Numbered from the stretch's first letter, positions 37,867-48,950 are shown. The stretch is DNA of 64,000 nt from Enterobacter sp. (GCA_022649305.1 JALCNW010000011.1:1-64000), one strand, 5' to 3'. Program-made: numbers and translations. Notes: generated by a model not told the origin, from the letters alone.

Positions 37867-39198
37867 TTAACCCAGGTCGGCCATGAGTACCTTAGAGCGA
37901 CGCTGATAGTTGTACATCTCTTTTTTACTTTCCGGCAGCAAGTCGATGTCTACCGGCGTGAATCCGCGTTCCTGGAACCAGTGGATGCTGCGCGTCGTCA
38001 GCACAAACAGTTTGCTCAGGCCAATCTGTCTTGCCTGAGCGGCAATGCGCTCCAGCAGAACCTCTCCGCGCGACGAGCTGCGATAATCTGGATGCACTGC
38101 TACGCAGGCCATCTCACCGATTTTTTCTTCCGGGAAAGGATAAAGCGCCGCGCAGGCGATGGTGAGGTTGTCGCGTTGAATAATGGTAAATTTGTCGATT
38201 TCCATTTCCAACTGCTCACGCGAACGGCGAACCAAAATGCCTTGTTGCTCCAGCGGGCGAATCAATTCCAGAATACCGCCGATATCATTGATGGTGGCGC
38301 GACGAATTTGCTCTGCGCTTTCCATCACAATCTGGGTGCCGATACCATCGCGAGAGAACAGCTCTTGCAGCAGCGCGCCATCTTCCTGATAACTAATTAG
38401 ATGGCTGCGACGCACGCCGCTACGGCACGCTTTAACCGCCCCCCGCAGGAAACGCACCGTACCAGAGTGATAATCGCCTTGCTGCTCCAGCGTTTCTACA
38501 CGTGCCTGTGCTTCGTTTGGGAACAGTTCGGAAACGATATCGCCGGACTCGTTAAACACACCCTGAGAGGAGCAAAAACCGATCATCTTCTCTGCTTTCA
38601 GCTTAATGGCCAACTGGGTGGCGACTTCTTCAGAGGTGAGGTTAAAGCTTTCCCCGGTAACGGAAACCGCGACCGGCCCCATCAGAACGATTGCCCCGTT
38701 ATCCAACTGACGATGAATGGCTTCTTCGTCGATACGACGGATACGCCCACTGTGGCAGTAATCGATCCCATCGTCCACGCCCAGCGGCTGTGAGATGATA
38801 AAATTGCCGCTCACCACATTAATATGCGCGCCCTGCAACGGGGTATTGTTGAGACTCATCGACAACCGGGCCGTGATATCGAGCTGGAGCAGGCCAGCGG
38901 CTTGCTTAACCAGTTCAAGGGTTTTGGCATCGGTGACGCGGGTGTGCTTGTGATAGAGAGGCTCATGATGGTGTGTCGCGAGGTTAGCATCAATTTGCGG
39001 ACGCGCACCGTACACCACAACCAGACGAATGCCTAGGCTGTGCAACAAGCCGATGTCGTTGACAATACTGGAAAAGTTCTCATGCTCAATGGCTTCGCCA
39101 CCCAGCATGATGACAAACGTTTTTCCGCGATGGGTATTAATATAGGGGACAGAATGACGAAATCCCTGGACCAACTCGGTTCTACGTTCCTTTACCAC
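37867..39198 (-). CDS. argA: N-acetylglutamate synthase
   Basis: A 443-residue enzyme, the same length as E. coli ArgA, catalysing the first step of arginine synthesis. The N-terminal amino acid kinase-like domain (about 1-290) binds arginine for feedback inhibition. The C-terminal GNAT domain (about 295-443, with [11 protein letters not shown] as acetyl-CoA loop) makes N-acetylglutamate. It starts with GTG, as in E. coli. Two ARG boxes lie just upstream, so ArgR represses it when arginine is plentiful. Confidence 0.98.
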   Translation of the reverse strand: MVKERRTELVQGFRHSVPYINTHRGKTFVIMLGGEAIEHENFSSIVNDIGLLHSLGIRLVVVYGARPQIDANLATHHHEPLYHKHTRVTDAKTLELVKQAAGLLQLDITARLSMSLNNTPLQGAHINVVSGNFIISQPLGVDDGIDYCHSGRIRRIDEEAIHRQLDNGAIVLMGPVAVSVTGESFNLTSEEVATQLAIKLKAEKMIGFCSSQGVFNESGDIVSELFPNEAQARVETLEQQGDYHSGTVRFLRGAVKACRSGVRRSHLISYQEDGALLQELFSRDGIGTQIVMESAEQIRRATINDIGGILELIRPLEQQGILVRRSREQLEMEIDKFTIIQRDNLTIACAALYPFPEEKIGEMACVAVHPDYRSSSRGEVLLERIAAQARQIGLSKLFVLTTRSIHWFQERGFTPVDIDLLPESKKEMYNYQRRSKVLMADLG

Positions 39199-39210
39199 GG
39201 CACAACCCTC

Positions 39211-39249
39211 AATGAATGTTTATTCGTATTTTCTGTATTTTTATTCGAT
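39211..39249. promoter_or_regulatory. Tandem ARG boxes of argA
   Basis: Two 18-base ArgR boxes (39211-39228 and 39232-39249) are separated by three bases, with cores TGAATGTTTATTCG and TGTATTTTTATTCG. The 21-base repeat, two helical turns, is the classic ArgR hexamer operator. Confidence 0.9.
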
Positions 39250-39425
39250 TATTGCCGTGTGCGCAAGCCTAAATTATTGTTGATCCATAGAAATGATTAA
39301 GTCATACGTGCGTTAATGCATGATTGTTTACCCTTTTATTGATGACAGGTTATGCGTCATTCGTTAAAGTTTTCGGTCAATTTGGGCATTTTGTGTATGA
39401 ATTTGATTTCTTGCTCGGGAGAGGC

Positions 39426-40679
39426 ATGTCGGGATCCAAAACAAAAATAAGTCGTCGCCGCTTGTTACAAGGCGCTGGAGCGATGTGGTTGCTCAGCGTT
39501 AGTCAGGTTGCGCTTGCTGCTGTCAGCCAGGTTGTGGCGGTACGCGTCTGGCCGTCTTCGACTTATACACGCGTGACCGTTGAGTCCAATCAGGTGCTGA
39601 AATATAAGCAGTTTGCTCTCAGCAATCCTGAGCGTGTGGTGGTGGATATCGAAGGGGTTAATTTGAATTCCGTGCTCAAAGGCATGGGAGCACAGATTCG
39701 CGGTGACGATCCTTACATTAAATCAGCCCGCGTGGGTCAGTTTGATCCACAAACCGTGCGTATGGTCTTCGAGCTTAAACAGAACGTGAAGCCGCAGCTT
39801 TTCGCCCTTGCGCCAGTGGCTGGGTTTAAAGAGCGTCTGGTGATGGATCTTTACCCAGCCAACGCGACGGACATTCAGGATCCACTGCTTGCGCTACTTG
39901 AAGATTACAACAAAGGCGATCTGGAAAAGCAGGTTCCGCCTGCGCAAAGTGGTCCGAAGCCGGGTAAGGCAGGGCGCGATCGTCCGATAGTGATCATGCT
40001 CGATCCGGGGCACGGCGGTGAAGACTCCGGCGCGGTAGGCAAATATCACACGCGCGAAAAAGACGTAGTGCTGCAAATTGGCCGACGGCTGAAAGCGCTG
40101 ATCGACAAAGAAGGCAATATGCGCGCGTATATGACGCGAAATGAGGACGTGTTTATTCCGCTCAAAGTCCGCGTTGCTAAAGCGCAGAAACAGCGAGCTG
40201 ACCTTTTTGTCTCCATTCATGCGGACGCCTTTACCAGCCGGCAGCCCAGCGGTTCGTCGGTGTTTGCGCTCTCAACCAAAGGCGCAACCAGCACCGCCGC
40301 GCGGCTATTGGCAGATTCGCAAAACGCCTCTGACCTTATCGGGGGCGTCAGTAAAAGCGGTGACCGTTATGTCGATCACACCCTGTTCGATATGGTGCAG
40401 TCATTAACCATTACCGACAGCCTGAAGTTTGGTAAAGCGGTGCTGGGCAAGCTTGGAAACGTGAATAAGCTGCATAAAAACAGCGTTGAACAGGCTGGGT
40501 TTGCAGTGTTGAAAGCCCCGGATATTCCTTCAATCCTCGTCGAAACTGCGTTTATCAGTAACGTAGAAGAAGAGCGGAAACTCAAAACAGCGAAATTCCA
40601 ACAGGAAGTGGCGGAATCTATTTTGGCAGGGATAAAGGCGTATTTCTCGGACGGTGCGACGTTAGCGAGACTGGGATAG
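39426..40679 (+). CDS. amiC: N-acetylmuramoyl-L-alanine amidase AmiC
   Basis: A 417-residue periplasmic amidase, the same length as in E. coli. A Tat signal ([17 protein letters not shown]) exports it folded. An AMIN domain (about 35-140) targets the septum and the amidase_3 zinc domain starts at about residue 190 with [12 protein letters not shown]. It cleaves peptide from peptidoglycan to separate daughter cells and is activated by NlpD. The frame is open 34 codons upstream, but the ATG used gives the conserved start. Confidence 0.97.
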   Translation: MSGSKTKISRRRLLQGAGAMWLLSVSQVALAAVSQVVAVRVWPSSTYTRVTVESNQVLKYKQFALSNPERVVVDIEGVNLNSVLKGMGAQIRGDDPYIKSARVGQFDPQTVRMVFELKQNVKPQLFALAPVAGFKERLVMDLYPANATDIQDPLLALLEDYNKGDLEKQVPPAQSGPKPGKAGRDRPIVIMLDPGHGGEDSGAVGKYHTREKDVVLQIGRRLKALIDKEGNMRAYMTRNEDVFIPLKVRVAKAQKQRADLFVSIHADAFTSRQPSGSSVFALSTKGATSTAARLLADSQNASDLIGGVSKSGDRYVDHTLFDMVQSLTITDSLKFGKAVLGKLGNVNKLHKNSVEQAGFAVLKAPDIPSILVETAFISNVEEERKLKTAKFQQEVAESILAGIKAYFSDGATLARLG

Positions 40680-40688
40680 TGTTTACAA

Positions 40689-40705
40689 GCCGGGTCACGC
40701 CCGGC
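40689..40705 (+). terminator. Hairpin after amiC
   Basis: GCCGGG and CCCGGC pair around a five-base loop 9 bases after the amiC stop. There is no T-run, so it is a weak or Rho-assisted terminator at best. Confidence 0.45.
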
Positions 40706-40726
40706 GCATTCACAAATGACAGATAC

Positions 40727-40748
40727 AAAAAAACACCCAAAAGGGTGC
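40727..40748 (-). terminator. Terminator of the initiator tRNA operon
   Basis: On the minus strand CACCC and GGGTG form a short stem with a four-base loop followed by seven T residues, just past the last tRNA. Confidence 0.8.
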
Positions 40749-40767
40749 TTAATGTTTTAAGAAGAAT

Positions 40768-40844
<77 letters not shown>

Positions 40845-40900
40845 TCCGTCTTTACTCTTCATCGAGTAATCTTCTTACTGCTTTCAAACTACTGCATAGT

Positions 40901-40977
<77 letters not shown>

Positions 40978-41033
40978 TCCGGTTTTACTCTTCCATCGAG
41001 TAAACGCTTTAACTATACATTGTACTGCTTAAT

Positions 41034-41110
<77 letters not shown>

Positions 41111-41123
41111 TCCGTGGATGCGC

Positions 41124-41151
41124 ACTATACTCGGATGACTTTTTGATGCAA
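41124..41151 (-). promoter_or_regulatory. Promoter of the initiator tRNA operon
   Basis: On the minus strand TTGCAT (41146-41151) and TATAGT (41124-41129) are 16 bases apart and are followed by GCGCAT, a G+C-rich discriminator typical of stringently controlled stable RNA promoters. Confidence 0.85.
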
Positions 41152-41319
41152 CCCTTTTTCACATAAAAAACTAAAATAGTATATGAATTGAACGACATCG
41201 CGACATCTGGCCTATTTATTGCGCAAAATTGGCTTTAGGTGATGTGATCACATTTCAATAGCCCTGGCGGTTTGTTATCTTCATCACGAAGATAAAGGGC
41301 AACTACAAGACGAGATATA

Positions 41320-42417
41320 ATGAAAGGACGTTGGGCGAAGTATCTAATGACGGGCGCAATGGTAGCGATGCTTGCGGCCTGCTCCTCTAAACCGACCGAT
41401 CGGGGTCAGCAATATAAAGATGGGAAATTCACCCAGCCTTTCTCTTTAGTTAACCAGCCAGATGCGGTGGGTGCGCCAATCAACGCAGGTGACTTTGCCG
41501 AGCAGGTCACTCAGATCCGCACCGCGTCACCTCGTCTATACGGCTCGCAGAACAGCGTGTATAACGCCGTCCAGGACTGGCTGCGTGCCGGGGGCGATAC
41601 ACGGACCCTGCGTCAGTACGGTATAGATGCATGGCAGATGGAAGGTGCCGATAACTACGGCAACGTTCAGTTTACCGGTTACTACACGCCGGTCGTTCAG
41701 GCGCGGCACACTCGCCAGGGCGAGTTCCAGTATCCAATCTACCGCATGCCGCCGAAACGGGGTCGTTTGCCGTCTCGCGCTGACATCTATTCAGGCGCGT
41801 TAAACGAAACTTATGTGCTGGCCTACAGCAACTCTCTGATGGACAACTTCATCATGGACGTACAGGGCAGCGGCTATATTGATTTTGGTGATGGTTCACC
41901 GCTTAACTTCTTTAGCTACTCTGGCAAGAACGGCCACGCCTACCGCAGTATCGGTAAGGTGCTTATCGATCGTGGTGAAGTAAAGAAAGAAGATATGTCG
42001 ATGCAGGCTATTCGCGAATGGGGTGAAAAACACAGCGAAGCCGACGTGCGTGAGCTGCTGGAGCAGAACCCGTCGTTCGTCTTCTTTAAACCGCAAAACT
42101 ATGCGCCAGTGAAAGGTGCGAGCGCAGTGCCGCTGATTGGCCGTGCGTCGGTCGCCTCGGATCGTTCTATTATTCCGGCAGGTACCACGCTGTTGGCTGA
42201 AGTGCCGCAGCTAGATAATAACGGTAAGTTCAGCGGTCAGTACGAATTACGCCTGATGGTCGCTCTGGATGTTGGTGGCGCGATTAAAGGTCAGCACTTT
42301 GATATTTACCAGGGCGTTGGTCCGGATGCCGGGCATCGTGCGGGCTGGTATAACCACTATGGTCGCGTATGGGTCCTGAAACCAGCGCCCGGTGCTGGCA
42401 ACGTTTTCAGCGGCTAA
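41320..42417 (+). CDS. mltA: Membrane-bound lytic murein transglycosylase A
   Basis: A 365-residue outer membrane lipoprotein, the same length as in E. coli. The lipobox ends at Cys21 (LAAC). The MltA barrel domain and the C-terminal 3D domain with conserved aspartates (VALDVGGAIKG, DIYQGVG) are present. It cleaves glycan strands to 1,6-anhydromuramic acid products during wall turnover. It stands alone, with a terminator after it. Confidence 0.97.
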   Translation: MKGRWAKYLMTGAMVAMLAACSSKPTDRGQQYKDGKFTQPFSLVNQPDAVGAPINAGDFAEQVTQIRTASPRLYGSQNSVYNAVQDWLRAGGDTRTLRQYGIDAWQMEGADNYGNVQFTGYYTPVVQARHTRQGEFQYPIYRMPPKRGRLPSRADIYSGALNETYVLAYSNSLMDNFIMDVQGSGYIDFGDGSPLNFFSYSGKNGHAYRSIGKVLIDRGEVKKEDMSMQAIREWGEKHSEADVRELLEQNPSFVFFKPQNYAPVKGASAVPLIGRASVASDRSIIPAGTTLLAEVPQLDNNGKFSGQYELRLMVALDVGGAIKGQHFDIYQGVGPDAGHRAGWYNHYGRVWVLKPAPGAGNVFSG

Positions 42418-42470
42418 TTGTGGTAATATCGAACACATTGCTATCCTTCTTCTCCTGACTGGAGAGGGGC

Positions 42471-42498
42471 AGGGTGAGGGTCAAACCTCACCCTTTTT
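42471..42498 (+). terminator. Terminator between mltA and tcdA
   Basis: AGGGTGAGG (42471-42479) and CCTCACCCT (42486-42494) form a nine-pair stem followed by T residues. With the neighbouring GGAGAGGGG it resembles the G-rich intergenic hairpin repeats common in enterobacteria. Confidence 0.8.
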
Positions 42499-42512
42499 AC
42501 ATCTGAGGTCTT

Positions 42513-43319
42513 ATGTCTGTGGTAATCAGCGATGCCTGGCGTCAACGCTTTGGCGGCACGGCACGTTTATATGGTGAAAAAGCCCTGCAACTGTTCGCGG
42601 AGTCGCACGTTTGCGTGGTTGGCATTGGCGGGGTCGGTTCATGGGCGGCAGAAGCGTTGGCCCGTACCGGCATTGGCGCGATCACCTTGATCGATATGGA
42701 TGATGTCTGCGTCACAAATACCAATCGTCAGATCCATGCGCTGCGCGATAGCGTAGGGCTGGCTAAGTCAGAAGTAATGGCTGAACGTATTCGCCTGATC
42801 AATCCAGAGTGTCGCGTCACGGTGATTGATGATTTCGTGACCGCGGATAACGTCGCGGAATATATGAGCGCGGGCTTTAGCTATGTCATTGACGCTATCG
42901 ATAGCGTGCGGCCAAAAGCCGCGCTGATTGCTTACTGTCGACGCTACAAGGTTCCGTTGGTGACAACAGGCGGCGCAGGTGGACAGATCGATCCCACACA
43001 AATCCAGGTGACCGATCTGGCGAAAACCATTCAGGATCCACTGGCTGCCAAACTGCGTGAAAGGCTGAAGAGCGATTTCAACGTGGTGAAAAACAGTAAA
43101 GGAAAGCTGGGCGTAGACTGCGTATTTTCAACAGAAGCGCTGGTGTATCCGCAGGCCGATGGCTCGGTCTGCGCAATGAAAAGCACGGCGGAAGGCCCCA
43201 AGCGGATGGATTGCGCATCCGGTTTTGGTGCGGCGACAATGGTCACCGCAACCTTTGGTTTTATCGCGGTTTCGCACGCGCTTAAGAAAATGTTGGCAAA
43301 AGCCAGTCGTCAGGCTTGA
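42513..43319 (+). CDS. tcdA: tRNA threonylcarbamoyladenosine dehydratase
   Basis: A 268-residue E1-like enzyme (CsdL). The nucleotide site is Gly37-Ile-Gly39-Gly40-Val-Gly42, with the conserved Arg and Asp of the ThiF fold downstream. It cyclises t6A37 of tRNA to ct6A using ATP, receiving help from CsdA and CsdE. Those two genes are convergent with it and overlap its end by 10 bases. The length matches E. coli. Confidence 0.97.
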   Translation: MSVVISDAWRQRFGGTARLYGEKALQLFAESHVCVVGIGGVGSWAAEALARTGIGAITLIDMDDVCVTNTNRQIHALRDSVGLAKSEVMAERIRLINPECRVTVIDDFVTADNVAEYMSAGFSYVIDAIDSVRPKAALIAYCRRYKVPLVTTGGAGGQIDPTQIQVTDLAKTIQDPLAAKLRERLKSDFNVVKNSKGKLGVDCVFSTEALVYPQADGSVCAMKSTAEGPKRMDCASGFGAATMVTATFGFIAVSHALKKMLAKASRQA

Positions 43320-43756
43320 GTTTGTCGCGCAGCGTTGAGTACTGCTTCGCTAAGCGCAGTCAATCCCTGGCTGCGTGAAGCGCTCAACTGGCCGCGTAAA
43401 CCCAGCTCGTCAAACAGGGCCAGGGGATCGCCTGCCAGCAGTTGCTCTGCGCTTTTACCTTCGACTGCCGTCAACAATACGGCCAGCAGGCCGCGAACAA
43501 TACGCCCCTCGCTGTCGCCAAAGAAATGCAGCTTATCCCCTGAAGATGCGACCCCAAGCCAGACACGGTTTTCACAGCCGGCAATCTCTTTGGCCTGCGC
43601 CTTAAGCTCGTCAGAAAGAGCCGGGAGCTTTTTGCCCAGCATAATCAGCTGGCGGTATTTATCTTCCCACTGCGTGAGCGGAAGAAAGGTTTGCCGCAAC
43701 GTCTCTTCAGTAATCGTGCTGCCGAAAGGATGCCCGGCTAAAGCGGAACTCGTCAT
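43310..43756 (-). CDS. csdE: Cysteine desulfurase sulfur acceptor CsdE
   Basis: A 148-residue SufE-like protein. The sulfur-accepting Cys61 is in [11 protein letters not shown], at the same number as in E. coli. It takes persulfide sulfur from CsdA and stimulates its activity, and links to TcdA. It is translated after csdA through a TAATG overlap. Confidence 0.97.
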   Translation of the reverse strand: MTSSALAGHPFGSTITEETLRQTFLPLTQWEDKYRQLIMLGKKLPALSDELKAQAKEIAGCENRVWLGVASSGDKLHFFGDSEGRIVRGLLAVLLTAVEGKSAEQLLAGDPLALFDELGLRGQLSASRSQGLTALSEAVLNAARQTQA

Positions 43757-44961
43757 TAATCCACCAGTAATTCAAGAGCGCGATCGATAGCTGCAACGAG
43801 CGCTTCTACATCGCGTTGAGTGTTGTACGGTGCGAAAGACGCGCGAAGCGTTCCGCTTACGCCCAGTGCCGCCAGAAGAGGCTGCGCGCAGTGTTGTCCC
43901 CCGCGTAATGCGATACCGTACTCTGCCAGCAGCGTCACGAGGTCGCTGTGATGAACGTCCTTAAAGTCAAATGCCAGAAGGCTTGAGTCTTGAACCCGAT
44001 AGGATCGAAAACCGGGGCGTTTTTTCAATTCTTCTTCGGCAAGCGTCGCCAGACCACGACTCCAGCATTCGGCCTGGCTGAGATCAGTTTCAGCCAGCCA
44101 TTCCAGCGCGGCGCTCAATCCAATTACACCCGCCACGTTTGGCGTTCCCGCCTCAAGGCGATAAGGAATTTCCTGCGTTTTAAACCCATCAAAAGTCACT
44201 TCGGTGATCATCTTGCCACCACCTAACCACGGGCTCATTTGCGCCAGCAGTTCCGGTTTGCCGTAAAGCGCACCGATTCCGGTTGGTCCGTAAAGTTTGT
44301 GACCTGAAAAGGCGTAAAAGTCGATATCATGCTTCTGTACATCAGCCGGGAAATGCACCACGCCCTGAGCACCGTCCACCATTACGATCGCATTATGGGC
44401 GTGAGCAATCTTAATAGCTCGGGCCAGATCGGGGCAGCCGCCCGTCACGTTAGACATTTGCCCCAGCGCCAGAATCCGACTGCGCGGTGTGATGAGCCCA
44501 GCGAGTTGCGCGATATCGGGCAGAAGATCGCTACCCAGTGGGAGTTTTACAACGCGCGCCCCGGTTTGTTCCGCCACCATCAGCCACGGCACCAGATTCG
44601 CATGATGCTCTGCTTCGCTGACAATAATCTCATCACCGGGTTGCAGGCGCGGACGCGCATAGCACTGAGCGACCATATTAATCGCCTCGGTGGTACCGCG
44701 CGTCCAGACAATGCTTTTTCCGCTTTCGGCGTTCAGCAGGCGGGCAACCTGATCGCGGGCGGCCTCGTAACGTGCTGTCAATTGCTGGGCTTGTGCAAAC
44801 TGGCTGCGATGGACATTACCTGCGCTGAGGCTATAAAACTGCTGAGTCGCCTCGATAACGGCCAGCGGTTTTAACGCTGTTGCAGCACTATCAAGATAGA
44901 CACCGGCATCGGCCAGCGCCGGAAACTGTGCGCGAAAGTGCGCAGGGCTAAAAGCGTTCAT
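43756..44961 (-). CDS. csdA: Cysteine desulfurase CsdA
   Basis: A 401-residue group II PLP enzyme that releases sulfur from cysteine, as well as Se from selenocysteine. The PLP lysine is Lys222 (SGHKLYG) and the persulfide cysteine is Cys358 (GGQHCAQPL), both at E. coli numbers. It pairs with CsdE encoded just downstream. Four codons upstream are open but the ATG behind GAGGAA is preferred. Confidence 0.97.
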   Translation of the reverse strand: MNAFSPAHFRAQFPALADAGVYLDSAATALKPLAVIEATQQFYSLSAGNVHRSQFAQAQQLTARYEAARDQVARLLNAESGKSIVWTRGTTEAINMVAQCYARPRLQPGDEIIVSEAEHHANLVPWLMVAEQTGARVVKLPLGSDLLPDIAQLAGLITPRSRILALGQMSNVTGGCPDLARAIKIAHAHNAIVMVDGAQGVVHFPADVQKHDIDFYAFSGHKLYGPTGIGALYGKPELLAQMSPWLGGGKMITEVTFDGFKTQEIPYRLEAGTPNVAGVIGLSAALEWLAETDLSQAECWSRGLATLAEEELKKRPGFRSYRVQDSSLLAFDFKDVHHSDLVTLLAEYGIALRGGQHCAQPLLAALGVSGTLRASFAPYNTQRDVEALVAAIDRALELLVD

Positions 44962-45152
44962 GGAATTCCTCATCTAATCACTGGATCGTCGCGCAATTTT
45001 CACAAGAGGGCAAGGCAGTTGATCTCTATCGGAATTGTCTGCTTATCCTGGCAGTTCCCTGGAAGCAGGTTATGCTGAATAGTGTTAGGCATAAGCATAA
45101 GCCTGTTACTAATTGAGATTTAAATAGCATTAATTGCTAAAGGAGATAAATC

Positions 45153-45380
45153 ATGAATAAGACTGCCGCAATCCTTTCTGCCTGTGTGATGACTTTTGCT
45201 CTGAGCGCGTGTTCTGGTAATAACTACGTTATGCACACCAATGATGGTCGAACCATCGTGTCGGATGGCAAACCAAAAACCGACAATGAGACTGGAATGA
45301 TTTCGTATAAAGATGCGAATGGTAACAAGCAGCAGATTAACCGTTCAGATGTGAAAGAGATGGTTGAGCTGAATAAGTAA
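45153..45380 (+). CDS. ygdI: DUF903 lipoprotein YgdI
   Basis: A 75-residue lipoprotein with lipobox cysteine Cys20 (LSAC) and a DUF903 domain holding NYVMHTNDGRTIVSDGKP. It is a paralogue of YgdR (17798-18016), with the same layout and the QINR.DV ending. Function is unknown. It has a clear AGGAGAT ribosome site. gcvB lies 13 bases beyond its stop on the other strand, so the GcvB terminator stem also sits at its 3' end. Confidence 0.96.
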   Translation: MNKTAAILSACVMTFALSACSGNNYVMHTNDGRTIVSDGKPKTDNETGMISYKDANGNKQQINRSDVKEMVELNK

Positions 45381-45393
45381 CGGAAATTTAGGC

Positions 45394-45599
45394 AAAAAAA
45401 AGCACCGCAAATAGGCGGTGCTACATTAATCACTATGGACAGACAGGGTAAATGTACAGGAAGTGAAAAAAGGGTAGCTTTGCTACCATGATCTGAATAG
45501 CAGACCAATTGCAAACACAACAACACAACATCACAACCGTAAGCCAAAAGCCCTTCAGAACACGCATTCCAAAAAACTTTTCGTTCCGGCTCAGGAAGT
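45394..45599 (-). ncRNA. gcvB: Small RNA GcvB
   Basis: A 206-base sRNA, the same length as E. coli GcvB, starting ACTTCCTGAGCC on the minus strand. The G/U-rich seed region R1 (TGTGATGTTGTGTTGTTGTG) is fully conserved. The terminator stem AGCACCGC/GCGGTGCT is followed by eight T. GcvB uses Hfq to repress many amino acid and peptide transport mRNAs such as oppA and dppA. It is induced by GcvA when glycine is high; gcvA is encoded divergently 128 bases away. Confidence 0.98.
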
Positions 45600-45727
45600 G
45601 CCGCCACTATAGGTATTTGCTGGTAGTTCCTCAACGGACAAATTATAATGGCTCAGATTAAAAAAACTAATAGGTTAAACGTTGTTTCCTATATGTTAAA
45701 TTCCTTTAACATCTAAGCCCTATAACC
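45600..45727. promoter_or_regulatory. gcvB-gcvA divergent control region
   Basis: This A+T-rich 128-base gap separates the sRNA start and the gcvA start codon and must hold both promoters and the GcvA operator. A TATAAT element (45645-45650) is on the plus strand and a TATAGTGG-type -10 for gcvB is at about 45605-45611 on the minus strand. Confidence 0.6.
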
Positions 45728-46642
45728 ATGTCGAAGCGATTACCACCTCTCAATGCATTACGTGTTTTTGATGCCGCAGCGCGTCATCTCAGCTTCACTC
45801 GCGCAGCCGATGAGCTATTTGTGACGCAGGCCGCAGTAAGTCATCAAATCAAGTCACTGGAGGATTTCCTGGGGCTCAAGCTGTTTCGTCGCCGCAACCG
45901 TTCCCTGCTTTTAACGGAAGAAGGTCAGAGCTATTTTCAGGATATCAAAGATATTTTTTCCCAACTGACCGAAGCCACTCGTAAACTTCAGGCGCGAAGT
46001 GCTAAGGGTGCGTTGACGGTAAGTTTATTACCCAGTTTTGCCATTCAATGGCTGGTGCCAAGGCTCTCAAGCTTTAACTCAGCTTATCCGGGAATTGACG
46101 TTCGGATACAGGCTGTGGACCGCCAGGAAGATAAGCTCGCGGATGATGTAGATGTGGCTATTTTTTATGGCCGAGGTAACTGGCCGGGCTTGCGCGTTGA
46201 AAAATTATACGCAGAATATCTTTTACCGGTGTGCTCACCATTATTGCTTACCGGCGACAAAGCGTTGAAAACGCCTGCTGATTTGGCGCAACATACGCTT
46301 TTACATGATGCGTCTCGCCGTGACTGGCAAACTTATACCCGCCAATTAGGTCTTAACCATATAAATGTGCAGCATGGCCCCATCTTTAGCCACAGCGCGA
46401 TGGTGTTACAGGCTGCGATTCACGGACAGGGCGTGGCGTTAGCGAATAACGTCATGGCTCAGTCCGAAATTGAGGCAGGCCGTCTGGTTTGTCCATTTAA
46501 TGATGTTCTGGTCAGCAAGAATGCATTTTATCTGGTTTGTCATGACAGTCAGGCAGAACTGGGTAAAATAGCCGCCTTCCGGCAGTGGATACTGGTGAAG
46601 GCGGCACATGAGCAAGAAAAATTCCGTTTTCGCTATGAGTAA
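45728..46642 (+). CDS. gcvA: Glycine cleavage system regulator GcvA
   Basis: A 304-residue LysR-type regulator, one residue shorter than in E. coli. The HTH (about residues 8-65) contains LSFTRAADELFVTQAAVSHQ. It activates gcvTHP and gcvB when glycine is present, and represses gcvTHP with GcvR otherwise. It is divergent from gcvB. Confidence 0.97.
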   Translation: MSKRLPPLNALRVFDAAARHLSFTRAADELFVTQAAVSHQIKSLEDFLGLKLFRRRNRSLLLTEEGQSYFQDIKDIFSQLTEATRKLQARSAKGALTVSLLPSFAIQWLVPRLSSFNSAYPGIDVRIQAVDRQEDKLADDVDVAIFYGRGNWPGLRVEKLYAEYLLPVCSPLLLTGDKALKTPADLAQHTLLHDASRRDWQTYTRQLGLNHINVQHGPIFSHSAMVLQAAIHGQGVALANNVMAQSEIEAGRLVCPFNDVLVSKNAFYLVCHDSQAELGKIAAFRQWILVKAAHEQEKFRFRYE

Positions 46643-46687
46643 AAACTTCTTTTGTGTGCCGGGCACGCATAACTTTAGGACAGAAAC

Positions 46688-47083
46688 ATGACCAGCCGTT
46701 TCATGCTGATTTTTGCCGCAGTCAGTGGCTTTATTTTTGTCGCACTGGGCGCTTTTGGCGCACACGTGTTGAGTAAGTCCTTAGGGGTTGTCGAGATGGG
46801 CTGGATCCAGACCGGCCTTGAATATCAAGCGTTTCATACGCTGGCAATCTTTGGGCTTGCGGTAGCGATGCAGCGTCGAATTAGCATCTGGTTTTACTGG
46901 AGCAGCGTTTTCATGGCGCTAGGAACCGTGCTTTTCAGTGGCAGTTTGTACTGCCTCGCACTGTCGCATTTACGCCTGTGGGCGTTCGTTACACCGGTTG
47001 GCGGCTTTAGCTTCCTGGCCGGTTGGGTATTGATGTTTGTCGGAGCTATCCGTCTGAAACGCAAGGGCGTTGTTCATGAATAA
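46688..47083 (+). CDS. ygdD: DUF423 inner membrane protein YgdD
   Basis: A 131-residue protein with four predicted membrane segments and the conserved GAFGAHVL and AFHTLAI stretches of the DUF423 family. Function is unknown. It ends inside the start of rlmM with an 8-base overlap, so the two are translated together. Confidence 0.95.
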   Translation: MTSRFMLIFAAVSGFIFVALGAFGAHVLSKSLGVVEMGWIQTGLEYQAFHTLAIFGLAVAMQRRISIWFYWSSVFMALGTVLFSGSLYCLALSHLRLWAFVTPVGGFSFLAGWVLMFVGAIRLKRKGVVHE

Positions 47084-48176
47084 GGTTGTTTTATATTGTC
47101 GCCCGGGGTTTGAGAAAGAGTGCGCCGCGGAAATTACGGATAAAGCTGCACGTCGGGAAGTGTTCGGCTTCGCGCGTGTAAAAGAGAACGCGGGCTATGT
47201 CGTGTTCGAATGCTATCAGCCCGAAGAGGCCGATAAGCTGGTGCGTGAGCTTCCGTTCAGCTCAATGATCTTTGCTCGCCAGATGTTTGTAGCGGGTGAA
47301 CTGCTGCGCGACTTGCCGCCAGAAGATCGTATTTCTCCTATCTCTGGCATGCTGCAAGGTGTTGTAGAGAAGGGCGGGGATTTGCGCGTCGAAGTGGCGG
47401 ACACTAACGAAAGCAAAGAGTTGATGAAGTTTTGCCGCAAGTTAACCGTTCCACTGCGTGCTGCTCTGCGTGAAGTGGGCGTGTTGACGAACTACGAGAC
47501 AACAAAACGTCCTGTCGTGCATGTCTTCTTTATTGCTCCCGGCTGTTGCTACACGGGTTATTCCTACTCAAATAACAACTCACCGTTTTATATGGGGATT
47601 CCGCGTCTGAAATTCCCTTCCGATGCGCCAAGCCGTTCCACGCTGAAACTGGAAGAGGCGTTCCACGTCTTTATCCCAGCAGACGAATGGGATGAGCGCC
47701 TGGCGAACGGGATGTATGCGGTCGATCTCGGGGCGTGTCCCGGCGGTTGGACCTACCAGCTGGTGAAGCGCAACATGTGGGTATCTTCTGTCGACAACGG
47801 CCCAATGGCGCAGAGCTTGATGGATACCGGACAGGTGACCTGGCTGCGTGAAGACGGATTCCGTTATCGTCCGACCCGCAACAACATTACCTGGATGGTG
47901 TGCGATATGGTTGAGAAGCCAGCAAAAGTGGCCGCACTGATGGCGACATGGCTGGTTAACGGCTGGTGCCGTGAGACCATTTTCAACCTCAAGCTGCCAA
48001 TGAAAAAACGCTACGAAGAGGTGTCTCAAAACCTGGCGTATATTCAGGAGCAGCTGAGCGCGCAGGGCATTAACGCAGAAATTCAGGCGCGTCAGCTTTA
48101 CCACGACCGTGAAGAAGTGACGGTGCATGTCCGTCGCTGGTGGGCGGCAGTAGGTGGGCGTCGGGACGAGCGATAA
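47076..48176 (+). CDS. rlmM: 23S rRNA 2'-O-methyltransferase RlmM
   Basis: A 366-residue methyltransferase that acts on C2498 of 23S rRNA. An N-terminal THUMP domain precedes the Rossmann domain, whose AdoMet motif is DLGACPGGW at 217-225. The ATG after TTGTTC was chosen since it gives the E. coli length. The gene follows ygdD with an 8-base overlap. fucR is convergent on the other side. Confidence 0.97.
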   Translation: MNKVVLYCRPGFEKECAAEITDKAARREVFGFARVKENAGYVVFECYQPEEADKLVRELPFSSMIFARQMFVAGELLRDLPPEDRISPISGMLQGVVEKGGDLRVEVADTNESKELMKFCRKLTVPLRAALREVGVLTNYETTKRPVVHVFFIAPGCCYTGYSYSNNNSPFYMGIPRLKFPSDAPSRSTLKLEEAFHVFIPADEWDERLANGMYAVDLGACPGGWTYQLVKRNMWVSSVDNGPMAQSLMDTGQVTWLREDGFRYRPTRNNITWMVCDMVEKPAKVAALMATWLVNGWCRETIFNLKLPMKKRYEEVSQNLAYIQEQLSAQGINAEIQARQLYHDREEVTVHVRRWWAAVGGRRDER

Positions 48177-48186
48177 CACCGGCAAG

Positions 48187-48211
48187 GCTCCCGGGCTTGA
48201 AACCCGGGGGC
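48187..48211. terminator. Hairpin between convergent rlmM and fucR
   Basis: GCTCCCGGG (48187-48195) and CCCGGGGGC (48203-48211) form a stem with a seven-base loop. It touches the fucR stop codon. Neither side has a T-run. Confidence 0.55.
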
Positions 48212-48927
48212 TATTTCACCACCATGTGCGCATCAGAAATGATATGCGTCACGTCATCCAGATGCCCAATTGCGGCTTCGCCTGAACGATCAAACTTGCT
48301 TTTATCAATCAGTAATAGCGATTGCGAAGCGCGCTTAAGCAGCAGCGATTTAAAATCGGCATTGACCGCATTCGAGTCCCAGAGTGCGCCGTTGCTGTCG
48401 ATGCCTTCACAAGAAAAAATAAACAGGTCAATCTCCAGCGATTTAAGCTGTGAAACCGGCGATGAGCTGACGTAGCAACCATATTTGCGCTGTAAGGTGC
48501 CGCCAGAACAGGTCAATTGAATCTGTTCGCGTTTGCTCAACTCCTGGCAGATCGGTTGGCTGTTTGTGAAAACGTGAAGGTCGATATCGGGAAGCTGGCG
48601 CGCCAGATGCCAACAGGTCGAGCTGGCATCGAGCGCGATAACCATGCCTTCTTCTATCCAGGCCAGCGCTTCTCGGGCGATATCCGCTTTGTGAGCAAAG
48701 TGGCTTTTGCGACGGATATGAAATGGGTCGCCACTATCCTGATTTTCGCGATGAATATATTTAGCGCGCCCGTGGTTACGCAGCACTTTGCCCAGTGCCT
48801 GTAGTTCGCTGAGATCGCGGCGAACCGTCTCTTTACTGACGTTAAGCTCTACGGACAACGCTTCCGTCGTCAGGCTTTTATGATTGATCAGCAGGTCTAT
48901 GATGGCTTGCTGGCGCGCCGCTTTCAT
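48211..48927 (-). CDS. fucR: DeoR-family regulator FucR, without a fuc operon
   Basis: A 238-residue DeoR-type regulator very close to E. coli FucR (243 residues). The HTH (LTTEALSVELNVSKETVRRDL) and the sugar-phosphate-binding DeoR_C domain with ALDASSTCWHLARQLPD are intact. FucR normally activates fucAO and fucPIKUR on fuculose-1-phosphate. In E. coli the fuc genes lie between fucR and xni; here only 23 bases separate them. The C-terminus ends HMVVK, five residues shorter. No inactivating change is seen, so it is an intact but orphaned regulator, at least at this site. Confidence 0.93.
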   Translation of the reverse strand: MKAARQQAIIDLLINHKSLTTEALSVELNVSKETVRRDLSELQALGKVLRNHGRAKYIHRENQDSGDPFHIRRKSHFAHKADIAREALAWIEEGMVIALDASSTCWHLARQLPDIDLHVFTNSQPICQELSKREQIQLTCSGGTLQRKYGCYVSSSPVSQLKSLEIDLFIFSCEGIDSNGALWDSNAVNADFKSLLLKRASQSLLLIDKSKFDRSGEAAIGHLDDVTHIISDAHMVVK

Positions 48928-48950
48928 CTCTTGTCACTCCATCATTCGTA

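Noticed and set aside
45224-45634. 136-codon open frame on the minus strand covering gcvB and part of ygdI
   Set aside because: The conserved unit here is the sRNA GcvB with its own terminator, and the frame runs through that terminator.
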